This document shows, in pieces, positions 24,466-32,505 of a stretch of DNA of 64,000 nt. The stretch is from Acidobacteriota bacterium. Its GTDB lineage: Bacteria; Acidobacteriota; Vicinamibacteria; Vicinamibacterales; SCN-69-37. The notes beneath the pieces are model-generated. The model was not told the origin of the DNA, did not search any database, and saw only the letters and a list, made by a program, of their open reading frames with translations. Both the position numbers and the translations under genes were made by a program. Each line of letters opens with the position of its first letter. Position 1 is the first letter of the stretch. Where the stretch lies: the NCBI GenBank assembly GCA_020853395.1, contig JADYYY010000001.1, positions 1 through 64,000 on the forward strand. Reading direction: 5' to 3'.

Positions 24466-25155
24466 TCAGGGATTGACGACGAGCTCCCGCAGGACCGATG
24501 CGCCCGTTCGCCACGCCAAGGTGAACGTCGCAGCCGTCCTCTTGTGGGCCCCGCCCAGCCGCCGCAGCTCGTGGGTCGGAAACTCCTTCACCCGCATCCC
24601 GAGCTTCGCCGCGCGAATGGTGCTCTGGATCTCGATCTCATGAAGCGGCGCATCCAGCCGCATGCGCTTCATGGACTCCAGCTTGTAGCCCCGGAACCCG
24701 TTGCAGGCATCATACACACCAGTCCGCCAGACCAACCGCGCGATCGCGCTGTAGGTCATGCTGCCGTAGCGCCGGATCAAGAACCGGTCGTCGCTGTTGT
24801 CACTGCACGACCCCGGGAGCACGAAGCGGCCGGCGATGACCATGTCGTAGTCTTGATCGAGAAATGCGAGGATTTTCGGCAGATCGTTCGGATCCTCGTT
24901 CCCGTCGGTGCTGAAGAAGACGAGCCGCTCGGTGTCGCAGAGACTCTGGGCGTGGAGAAAGGCGTTGCCCCGGCCTTTGTTCGGCTGGATGACGCAGGGG
25001 ATGCCGGCGTCCTTGTAGAGCTCGAGCGTGCCGTCGGACGATCCCGGATCGATCGCGACCACGCGATCGAACAGGGACAGCGGGATGAGCGGCATCAGCT
25101 TCTCGAGCGCCTCTCGCTCGTTGTAGGACAACAAGTACAGGGTGGTCGACTTCAC
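24466..25155 (-). CDS. Family 2 (GT-A) glycosyltransferase
   Basis: A 229-residue nucleotide-sugar or dolichol-phosphate-mannose-synthase-like transferase. It has YLLSYNEREALEKLM, the nucleotide-binding VVAIDPGSSDGTLELY (about 32-47), the donor/metal region FFSTDGNEDPNDLPKIL, and GRFVLPGSC. There is no membrane helix. The GTG at 25155 lies 2 nt after the stop of the epimerase gene, so the two are coupled. It probably makes a lipid-phosphate sugar or adds a sugar used by the STT3-like enzyme of the same cluster. Confidence 0.88.
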   Translation of the reverse strand: MKSTTLYLLSYNEREALEKLMPLIPLSLFDRVVAIDPGSSDGTLELYKDAGIPCVIQPNKGRGNAFLHAQSLCDTERLVFFSTDGNEDPNDLPKILAFLDQDYDMVIAGRFVLPGSCSDNSDDRFLIRRYGSMTYSAIARLVWRTGVYDACNGFRGYKLESMKRMRLDAPLHEIEIQSTIRAAKLGMRVKEFPTHELRRLGGAHKRTAATFTLAWRTGASVLRELVVNP

Positions 25156-25157
25156 GG

Positions 25158-26186
25158 CTATCTGATCGAGCGATGGGCGGGGCCCGCACCAGCGCGGATT
25201 GCACCGGCAGGCCCGCGCGACACGAGTTGGTCGTGGATCCAGCGAAACGTCCACGCCATTCCCTCGCGGAGCGGCGTCGACGGCTGCCATCCGAGCAGCG
25301 TCTGAATCCGGCTGTTGTCGCTGTTGCGGCCGAAGACGCCGTGCGGCGCGGTCCGGTCGTATCGGCGGAGAAGCCTGACGTCCGCCATGTCTTCGACGAG
25401 GTCCACCAGCTCGTTGATGGTCACCGACTCGGAGCTTCCGATGTTCAACGGTTCGGCGACGTCGCTCTCCATGAGCAGGCGCGTGCCGTGGATGCAGTCG
25501 TCGATGTAGGTGAAGCTCCGAGTCTGCCGACCGTCGCCCCAGATCTCGATCGAGTCCTCGCCGACGAGCTTCGCCGTGATGACTTTGCGGCACACGGCCG
25601 CCGGCGCCTTTTCGCGCCCGCCCTCGTACGTCCCGTGCGGGCCGTAGATGTTGTGATACCGCGCCACACGCGTCTCCAGGCCGAAGTCCTCGCGGAAATG
25701 GCGGCACATCCGCTCGCTGAACAGCTTCTCCCAGCCGTACCCATCCTCCGGCATGGCCGGGTAGGCGTCGCTCTCTCTCAGCGGCGGCCCGTTCGGTGTG
25801 CTCTGGCGCGTCGCGTTGTACACGCAGGCCGACGAGGCGAAGAAGTACCGCCGCACGCCGAGCTCGGCGGAGGCCATCAACAGGTGGGTGTTGATGAGCA
25901 CGTTCAGCATGCAGAGCGCCCGGTTGTGCTCGATGAAGCCCATGCCGCCCATGTCGCAGGCGAGGTTGTACACGTCAGCCACGCCACGTACCGCCTCATC
26001 GCAGGCCTCTCTCGATCGCAGGTCGAGCCGGCGGTTGTCCGCAGCCGGGTGACGCTGGTGCCACTCCTGGAACGGTTTGAGATCCACCGCTCGAACCGCG
26101 CGAGACTCCTGCTCGAGCAGGTGACGCACGAGGTGTCCGCCGATGAATCCGCCCGCCCCACAGACGAGCACTGGTGCATCAGCCAT
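25158..26186 (-). CDS. GDP-mannose 3,5-epimerase-like NAD-dependent epimerase
   Basis: A 342-residue extended SDR. It has the NAD motif GAGGFIGG (10-17), the catalytic SSACVYN (118-124) and YGWEK (150-154). CDMGGMGFIEHN, ARYHNIYGPHGTYEGGREK and ESDAYPAMPEDGYGWEK closely match GDP-mannose 3,5-epimerases, which make GDP-L-galactose and GDP-L-gulose. The substrate is inferred from these motifs; a UDP-sugar epimerase is less likely. The ATG at 26186 was chosen because it precedes the Rossmann strand. It overlaps the stop of the STT3-like gene by 8 nt. It would supply an unusual activated hexose to the glycosyltransferases around it. Confidence 0.88.
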   Translation of the reverse strand: MADAPVLVCGAGGFIGGHLVRHLLEQESRAVRAVDLKPFQEWHQRHPAADNRRLDLRSREACDEAVRGVADVYNLACDMGGMGFIEHNRALCMLNVLINTHLLMASAELGVRRYFFASSACVYNATRQSTPNGPPLRESDAYPAMPEDGYGWEKLFSERMCRHFREDFGLETRVARYHNIYGPHGTYEGGREKAPAAVCRKVITAKLVGEDSIEIWGDGRQTRSFTYIDDCIHGTRLLMESDVAEPLNIGSSESVTINELVDLVEDMADVRLLRRYDRTAPHGVFGRNSDNSRIQTLLGWQPSTPLREGMAWTFRWIHDQLVSRGPAGAIRAGAGPAHRSIR

Positions 26187-28878
26187 GGTCGACCAGCACC
26201 TCGGCTTCCGGGGGCAGCAGGCTGAACGCCCATCGGTGAACGAGGGCATATTCCGTGGCGAGATCCAGCCGCCGCATCAACCCGAGGAGATTGATGATCG
26301 AGCCGGGCAGGAGGCGCCGGATGCTCTGCTCATCTGCATGCCGCAGCGCGGCCCTGAGTTGCTCTCGCGCGTAGGCCGGGTCATTCGCCAACGCCATCAC
26401 CATCGCGAGCGCCACGGCATCGTCGAGATGCATCCGGCCGGCGCTCGCGGGATTGGCGCGAATGTGCGCCACCGTCTGCGCGAACTCCTCGATCTCGCCG
26501 CGGGCATACTGCGCGCGGGCCTGAGAGACGAGCGCGGGCAGGTAGCTGGGCGTGCGCGTGAGGAGCGGCTGCAATTGCCGCGACGCGGCTTCCGGCTTGT
26601 CCGTCGCCAGGAAGTACTCCGCGAGACGAACGATGGCCTCCTCCTGACTTTGATCGGGTACGACCTCGAACAGCCGGACATACTGCGTTGCGAGCTCCAT
26701 GTCGGACGGGATGGCGTACGGAATGGGCCGGAGCCAGTTCGGGAGGCTCCCCGTCTGCAGGAGCCGCGCGATGAACGCATCTGGCGGGGCATCCTCCGAG
26801 CGGCTCAACCCGTGCCAGAGCTTCGGGTACTCCTGCGCGAAGGCATCCCACGAGAAGATGGCGATGTGCGTGACGCCGTGTCGCTTGCACAGCTCGAGCG
26901 CCGTCTCGGGCGAAGGCGCGCTGTAGATCTCGGCGACGGCCTTCAGCCCGTCCAGGTTGTCCGAATACAGGGTGCCGAGGCCTTTGAAGCCGCCGAAGTA
27001 CGTCATCCATGTGGTCGTGCTCGGCCCGCTGAGGATCACGCCCGGCTCGCTTCCCAGCCGTTGCCGGAGACGATACGAGGCGTCGCGCGTGATGATCTGC
27101 GTCAGATCGGCCTGCGTCAGCGGCGCTTTCAGTCCGGTCTGACGCCACTGTGCAATGGCAGAGGCCGGAAACGGCACGAGCAGCAGCCCAACGAAAGCGG
27201 CTGACGCCATCCGGACGCCTCGGCCATGCACGCCGACCGAGGAATAGAGCAAGGCCATCACGACGAGCAACGCGAGCCAGACGGCGCAGCTTGTCGCCAG
27301 CCACCGCGACTGGTGGATCGCAAGAGCCAGCAACACGAGCGACGGCGACAGGACGACGCCGAGCAGGCCCTTCCAAGGCGTGGGAAGCTGCGGCACGCCT
27401 CCAGCGGAAGAACGACGAAACAGAAGCACGACCGCGAACAGGAGCAGCACCGGCAGAAGAAGCACCGCGCTCATTTGCCCCAGCAGCCGTGCCGGATCCA
27501 TTCCGGCGAGCCGAGCGAGCAGCGGTTGGTTCTCGACGATGTAGTCCCGGCAGAGTTGCCACAGGAAGGGATCGACGGTGACGAAGGTGGTTCGCGCCGT
27601 GAACGCGACCGTGACTGGCAGCGCCGCCAGCATCAGCAGGTCGGCGACCATCAGGAGCGCGGTGCGCTGCCGGCTGACCTCGTGCGGAGCGACGCCGCCG
27701 CGCAGCCTCCACTCGCAGATGCGGCACATCAGGTCGCCGCCCCCGAGCCACGCCAGCGCGTACAAGGGGTGATTCACCTGGAGGTTCCATCCGAAGTGGC
27801 TGGGGAAGTACTCGAGCAGGTAGAAGGCGAGACTCGTCGCGGCGCCGACGAGCCCCCATGTCCGCCAGAGCGTCGGGTCGAATCGCCACGGTGAGTCGAC
27901 CGTGGGCCGGGGAGCCAGCGCCACCGTGCCGATCGTGATGCCGAGCCCCAACGCGACCAGCACAGGCGCTTGCGACGAGGCGCTCTCCCAGAGGCCGGTT
28001 CCTCCAGCCATCGCCGACGCCACGAACCAGCGCTGCGCCTGCCGGCGCGGCGGCAGCCAGTGCCACAACCGTCCTTCAGCCGGCGTGAGGCGCGAGAGGT
28101 CCGCGTGGTTCGAGCGCAGCCACCCGCCGCCGCCCGCGATGAGGAACAGGATGGTGAAGAGAACCCACGTCGCCGCCAGACCGTGATGGTCGAGGTAGCC
28201 GACGCTGAACGACTCGTACAGCGGATGAACGGCCACGAAGCCCAGTGCCATCAGCGACGCGGGCATCGAGCCGAATCGCCAGGCGATGAGCGGCACGCTG
28301 GCCGCGATCACCAAGACGAGCGTGACCGTGTTGGTCCACGGCGCGACACGCTCGATCGCGAGATTGATGGGCAGCCCGGTCGGGCGGTAGGGGCCGAACA
28401 TGAAGTCGCGAGCGCGGCCCACCCTGCTCTGCGCAGGCAACTCGATCGTCGTCAGGTGGGTGGCCAGCCATGCCATCGCGGCGACCTCCCAGTGGAGGAA
28501 GCCTCCCCACTCCACACCGCGTCCATCCGGCGGGTGATCGTAGTCGACGTGCCTCACCCGCCAATCTTCCGTCCCCGCAACCATGCGCTCGGTCTGCATG
28601 ATCCAGTGATAGCCATCCACGCCGACCGAAGGGACAACGAGGCGGTGCTGGTTGGCGACGTAGCCGCTGAGGGAGGAGCGGTCTTCCTGCAACCTCGGCG
28701 AACCGAATATCCGCACATCCGTCGCCTCCCACACGGCTCGCAAGCGCGCCGTGCTGTCGAGAACGCAGAACGTCACGCCCACCAGGAGCGCGACAATCCA
28801 CAGGTATCGGACCAGCTCACCGCGGCGTTCCACGGCAGCGTCGCGATTGTGGCGAACCCGTGGAAACGGCTTCTTCAT
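26179..28878 (-). CDS. Large multispanning GT-C glycosyltransferase, STT3-like
   Basis: An 899-residue integral membrane protein. A first helix (about 25-40) is followed by a large extracytoplasmic loop with an acidic motif HVDYDHPPDGRGVEWGG (D112, D114). Many membrane helices follow up to about residue 610. YLDHHGLAATWVLF (DHH at about 230-232) matches the second acidic motif of oligosaccharyltransferase STT3/AglB proteins. The C-terminal 300 residues are soluble, with a helical-repeat character (EIEEFAQTVAHI). No canonical WWDYG was found, so an ArnT/PMT-type GT-C enzyme is also possible. The start at 28878 is the Met before the first helix; 24 codons upstream look non-coding. It is the first gene of the glycosylation run. 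Confidence 0.75.
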   Translation of the reverse strand: MKKPFPRVRHNRDAAVERRGELVRYLWIVALLVGVTFCVLDSTARLRAVWEATDVRIFGSPRLQEDRSSLSGYVANQHRLVVPSVGVDGYHWIMQTERMVAGTEDWRVRHVDYDHPPDGRGVEWGGFLHWEVAAMAWLATHLTTIELPAQSRVGRARDFMFGPYRPTGLPINLAIERVAPWTNTVTLVLVIAASVPLIAWRFGSMPASLMALGFVAVHPLYESFSVGYLDHHGLAATWVLFTILFLIAGGGGWLRSNHADLSRLTPAEGRLWHWLPPRRQAQRWFVASAMAGGTGLWESASSQAPVLVALGLGITIGTVALAPRPTVDSPWRFDPTLWRTWGLVGAATSLAFYLLEYFPSHFGWNLQVNHPLYALAWLGGGDLMCRICEWRLRGGVAPHEVSRQRTALLMVADLLMLAALPVTVAFTARTTFVTVDPFLWQLCRDYIVENQPLLARLAGMDPARLLGQMSAVLLLPVLLLFAVVLLFRRSSAGGVPQLPTPWKGLLGVVLSPSLVLLALAIHQSRWLATSCAVWLALLVVMALLYSSVGVHGRGVRMASAAFVGLLLVPFPASAIAQWRQTGLKAPLTQADLTQIITRDASYRLRQRLGSEPGVILSGPSTTTWMTYFGGFKGLGTLYSDNLDGLKAVAEIYSAPSPETALELCKRHGVTHIAIFSWDAFAQEYPKLWHGLSRSEDAPPDAFIARLLQTGSLPNWLRPIPYAIPSDMELATQYVRLFEVVPDQSQEEAIVRLAEYFLATDKPEAASRQLQPLLTRTPSYLPALVSQARAQYARGEIEEFAQTVAHIRANPASAGRMHLDDAVALAMVMALANDPAYAREQLRAALRHADEQSIRRLLPGSIINLLGLMRRLDLATEYALVHRWAFSLLPPEAEVLVDHG

Positions 28879-29351
28879 CCGGCGAAGATCTTCCAGGTGA
28901 CCAGAACGTCCGGCGGATGCCGACCGTCGACGCGATGGAGCACGCTCCACGGGAAGGCGGCCGAAAGCCGGGGACGCGGCACGGCCGTCGGCTCACCCGG
29001 AGGGCAGTGTCCAACAGAGCGGCTTGGACACTTCAGCACATCATCTGAACAGGGCTGAGGCCGTCCCGGTGAAATTGGCGGAAAGCTCCTGACAACATCT
29101 GACAGGACCTCCACTGAGCCTTTCCAAGCACCATTTGCCTTACGGCGGAGAGGATCTGGAGGTCACTCGCGCAGCCTTGGGCAGGCTGCCGCGGTCAAGT
29201 CGCCGGGTGGGCGCCAGGGGTCGCCGGGAGCCGGACAGGCTCGACGGTTTCGCGAGATGGATGACGGTGGAACGGTCGCCGAGATCGCCTGGCACCCATC
29301 ACGAGGACGAGGGGTCGGAGGCGTCCTGGTCTGCTCGAGTGGCGGGGTCGG
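28879..29351. other. Intergenic region upstream of the glycosylation cluster
   Basis: About 470 nt with no convincing gene. It holds a 9-bp perfect inverted repeat, agtgtccaa (29006-29014) and ttggacact (29024-29032), with a 9-nt spacer. A direct repeat ctgaca-acat-ctgaca lies at 29089-29104. Either could be an operator or a remnant of mobile DNA; a minus-strand promoter for the cluster must lie here or within the FHA/pntA transcript. Confidence 0.4.
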
Positions 29352-29645
29352 TCAGTCCGAGGGCTGCACCTGGAACTCGATGCGGCCGATCGTCAGCCGG
29401 TCGCCTGCCCGCAGCATGACGCGCTCCACGCGGGCACCGTTGACGAGGGTGCCGTTCGTGCTCCCCAGATCCTCGACGACGAGTTGGTCGGATCGATCGG
29501 CGGTGAGCCGGCAGTGGATGCGCGAGATCAGCGCCGCGTCCACGATGAAGTCCGCACGGGCGGTGCGGCCGACCGTCCGGACGCTGCCGGGCGGCAGGCG
29601 GAACGTGATCGGAGGGTCGAGGCTTTGGAGGATCCAGCCGGCCAC
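29352..29645 (-). CDS. Small single-domain FHA protein
   Basis: A 97-residue forkhead-associated domain. It has VRTVGRTARADFIVD (the Arg of the phosphothreonine pocket), ISRIHCRL (SRxH), and LGSTNGTLVNG, all at the positions expected for a functional pThr-binding fold. There is nothing else in the protein, so it is probably an adaptor for Ser/Thr-kinase signalling; a kinase gene is at 48985. The GTG start is 3 nt after the pntA stop. A decayed copy lies at 22695-22873 on the far side of the glycosylation cluster. Confidence 0.9.
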   Translation of the reverse strand: MAGWILQSLDPPITFRLPPGSVRTVGRTARADFIVDAALISRIHCRLTADRSDQLVVEDLGSTNGTLVNGARVERVMLRAGDRLTIGRIEFQVQPSD

Positions 29646-29648
29646 GAG

Positions 29649-30827
29649 CTATCCGACCCCGACCGGCTGCCGCAGCCGCGGATGCACGATTTGGCCGTCG
29701 CGAGTGACCAGGAACTCGCGGGTAATCTCGTCGTTGACGTCGACTGCGAGCGCGGGCGCGCCCGTCGCCTTGCCGTCCGCGCCCTTGTCCCGCCGCACGA
29801 GGTGCTGGACGAGCGTGACCACGTTGCGCGCGTACAGCTGGCTCGCGTGGTAGGGCACGTCGGACACGAGATTCGTCGGTCCGAGGATCGTCACGCCGTG
29901 CCGGTTGACGACCTCGTCGCGCACCGTCAGCTCGCAGTTGCCGCCCCGCTCGGCCGCCAGGTCGACGATGACCGATCCCGGTGCCATGCCGGCCACCATA
30001 TCGCCGGTGATCAGCACGGGAGCCGTGCGGCCGGGGATGGCCGCGGTCGTGATGACGACATCGCTCGCCGCCACGGTCTTGCTCATCATCTCTCGCTGCC
30101 GGCGGTAGAACGCCTCGTTCTGCGCGGTGGCATAGCCGCCCGAGTCCTGGGCTCCCGCGGCGTCGATCGGGAGCTCGACGAAGCGCGCGCCGAGGCTCTG
30201 CACCTGCTCCTTGACGGCCGGCCGGACGTCGTACGCTTCGACTCTGGCACCGAGCCGGCGCGCCGTTGCGATCGCCTGCAGGCCCGCGACGCCCGCGCCG
30301 ACGACGAACACCCTGGCCGCCGCCACCGTGCCGGCGGCCGTGTTCAACATCGGAAACATCCGCGGGAGAACGTCAGCCGCGATCAGCACTGCCTTGTAGC
30401 CCGCGATCGTCGCCATCGACGAGAGCGCATCCATGCTCTGCGCTCGCGTGATGCGCGGGACCAGCTCCATCGCGAACAGCAGCGCTCCCCGCGCCGCGAT
30501 GGCCTGCATAGCGGCGTGAGCGGTCAGCGGCTCCGCGAAGCCGATGAGCACCTGCCCCTGCCGCAGCAGGTCGACGTCGGGCGCGCCGGCCGACGGATTC
30601 GCGCCAGGCGTGCGGACCATCGTCACGACGTCGGCCTGGAACACGTCGGCGCGGGATCCGAGCGTCGCGACCGCCTCATAGTCGGCGTCGGGAAAGCCGG
30701 CCGCCACGCCGGCGCCGCGCTCGACCACGATCTCGATCCCGAGCTTCTTCAGCGGCGCGGCGGCCGCGGGCACGAGCGCCACGCGCCGCTCGCCCGGGAA
30801 CGTTTCCTTCGGGACGCCGAGCTTCAT
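29649..30827 (-). CDS. pntA: NAD(P) transhydrogenase alpha subunit (PntAA-type)
   Basis: The NAD-binding soluble domain I of proton-translocating transhydrogenase, 392 residues. It has VPKETFPGERRVALVPA at the start, the RGAG block, VFVVGAGVAGLQAIATARRLG (Rossmann), YDVRPAVKEQVQSLGA, and DLAAERGGNCELT. Length and content fit the split three-subunit form, in which PntAB and PntB supply the membrane and NADP domains. Those genes do not follow here: the next gene, 3 nt on, is the FHA protein. Start ATG 30827. It is probably co-transcribed with the alpha/beta hydrolase 19 nt upstream. Confidence 0.9.
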   Translation of the reverse strand: MKLGVPKETFPGERRVALVPAAAAPLKKLGIEIVVERGAGVAAGFPDADYEAVATLGSRADVFQADVVTMVRTPGANPSAGAPDVDLLRQGQVLIGFAEPLTAHAAMQAIAARGALLFAMELVPRITRAQSMDALSSMATIAGYKAVLIAADVLPRMFPMLNTAAGTVAAARVFVVGAGVAGLQAIATARRLGARVEAYDVRPAVKEQVQSLGARFVELPIDAAGAQDSGGYATAQNEAFYRRQREMMSKTVAASDVVITTAAIPGRTAPVLITGDMVAGMAPGSVIVDLAAERGGNCELTVRDEVVNRHGVTILGPTNLVSDVPYHASQLYARNVVTLVQHLVRRDKGADGKATGAPALAVDVNDEITREFLVTRDGQIVHPRLRQPVGVG

Positions 30828-30846
30828 CGCAGGAAGTGTAGTCGAA

Positions 30847-32505
30847 TCAGCGTTTGACGCCGATGCCGCCCAGCCAGCGCACGAGGACGCGCGCGACGTC
30901 CGGCGAGACCTCGCGTGAGGCGAGCGTGACGTACTCGTCGATCTCACCCGTCTCGGCGGGCACGAGGAGATGGTTGACCCCGGGGAGCACGGCCTTCTGC
31001 GTCAGCGCGGCCGGGGCCTTCCGCGCGGAGCTCAGCGACTCCAGCAGGTCGGCGTGAGCGCTCGGCAACTCCCGATCGAGCGCGCCGTGCACGATGAGCA
31101 GCGGCCGGTCGATCTTCTTGATCGCGTTGGCGGGCGAGAACTCGATCCAGCTCCGGAACCATGGCGAGTCGAACTCGGCTCGCAGATCGCGCGGAAGTGC
31201 GTCCCAACCTCGGCCGGTCAGCACGGCATCGACGACGCGCGTCTGCAGGTCGATCTTCTCGCGGCGCGCAGCGTCGGAGATCGCCAGGCTCTCGAGCAGG
31301 CGCTCTTGTTGTTCGAGCGTGACGGCGCGGCCATCGCGCCCTGGCGCGGCCAGCAGCGCGACGCCCCGAATGTTCTTGTCGCGCGCGGCCGCCGTGAGCG
31401 CGATCGGCCCGCCGTCTCCGTACCCGACCGCGACCACGCGGTTCGCGTCCACGTCCTGGCGTTTGCGCAGCCAGGAGACGACCGCGATCGCATCCTCCGC
31501 GTACTCTGCCATCGCAGCGCTCTCCGTGCGTCCGCCCGTCTGGCCCACGCCGCGGGCGTCGTAGCGCACGATGGTGTATCCGGCCGCCGCGAGCCGCCCG
31601 GCAATCTGGCCGAAGATCGGAATGCCGTACGACATGTGCTCCCGGCCCTGCGGACCGGGGCTGGCGACGAGCACGACGGCGCCAGTCCTGCCGGCCGAGC
31701 CGACCGGCCGCGTGAGCGTCGCGGCGAGGCTGAAGCCATTGGCCGGGATGTAGACGCTTTCGTCGCCGGGATTCCTGACCGGTTCCTCGCGGCTCATCAC
31801 CGAGGCGAGGTCATCGCGCAACACGACGATCGACACGGCAGGCAGGACGACGCGCGCGAGACGCGAGCGGCTGTCCACCCACACTTCCAGCGGCACCGGA
31901 CCAGCAGGCCCGGCCAGCGTGAGGGCGTAGTCCTGTACCTCGACCGTGCCGTCAGGCGTGAGAATCCGGCGCGGCGTCACGCGGTTCACCGTCGCCTGGA
32001 CCTCGGTGTCCGGCGCGCCGAACACCGGCAGCACCGTGCCGGATGTCGCACCCTGCAGACGCACAGCCAGGGCCTCGTAGGCTCCGAAGAAACTGTTCGG
32101 CAGCACGACCGTGCCGGGCGAGATCCGCACCGTGCGCGACGCCGTCTCCTGGCCTTGCTGGATCGCGCTCGTCGCCATCCCCTCGCCGAACGTCGTCGTG
32201 AGCGAGAACGCTTCGCCGCGAACGCGCGCTTCGATCGCGAGCCGGCGCGGACGCCAGTCCGCGTCGTAGGCGACCTCGAACTTCGTTGTCGCGAGATCGA
32301 CCGGCGGATCGAGACGCCCGACGGCCGAGATCAGCCACTCGCCGCCCGGCCTCGTCACCTCGACGTTCTGGGAGCCGATACGGGCGCCGCGGAGAAAGAC
32401 CGTGAACGATGCCGAGCTGCTGCCCGCGGATTGGGCGGGGGCGTGCGACGCGACGATTGTGAGCGCCAGAACGGCGAGACTAAGATGGCGGAAGATCGCC
32501 CGCAT
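30847..32505 (-). CDS. Secreted alpha/beta-hydrolase-fold protein lacking the nucleophile Ser
   Basis: A 552-residue protein with a signal peptide (about 1-25, ending in APAQS), an N-terminal beta-rich domain of about 250 residues (LRGARIGSQNVEV), and a C-terminal alpha/beta-hydrolase domain. The latter has YDARGVGQTGG, the elbow VAVGYGDGGPIALTA, LLIVHGALDRELP (acid) and PGVNHLLVP (His). Family elbows read GHSxGG; here the Ser is Gly, so hydrolase activity is doubtful unless another residue replaces it. The ATG at 32505 overlaps the divergent ygfZ ATG by two bases. Confidence 0.82.
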   Translation of the reverse strand: MRAIFRHLSLAVLALTIVASHAPAQSAGSSSASFTVFLRGARIGSQNVEVTRPGGEWLISAVGRLDPPVDLATTKFEVAYDADWRPRRLAIEARVRGEAFSLTTTFGEGMATSAIQQGQETASRTVRISPGTVVLPNSFFGAYEALAVRLQGATSGTVLPVFGAPDTEVQATVNRVTPRRILTPDGTVEVQDYALTLAGPAGPVPLEVWVDSRSRLARVVLPAVSIVVLRDDLASVMSREEPVRNPGDESVYIPANGFSLAATLTRPVGSAGRTGAVVLVASPGPQGREHMSYGIPIFGQIAGRLAAAGYTIVRYDARGVGQTGGRTESAAMAEYAEDAIAVVSWLRKRQDVDANRVVAVGYGDGGPIALTAAARDKNIRGVALLAAPGRDGRAVTLEQQERLLESLAISDAARREKIDLQTRVVDAVLTGRGWDALPRDLRAEFDSPWFRSWIEFSPANAIKKIDRPLLIVHGALDRELPSAHADLLESLSSARKAPAALTQKAVLPGVNHLLVPAETGEIDEYVTLASREVSPDVARVLVRWLGGIGVKR

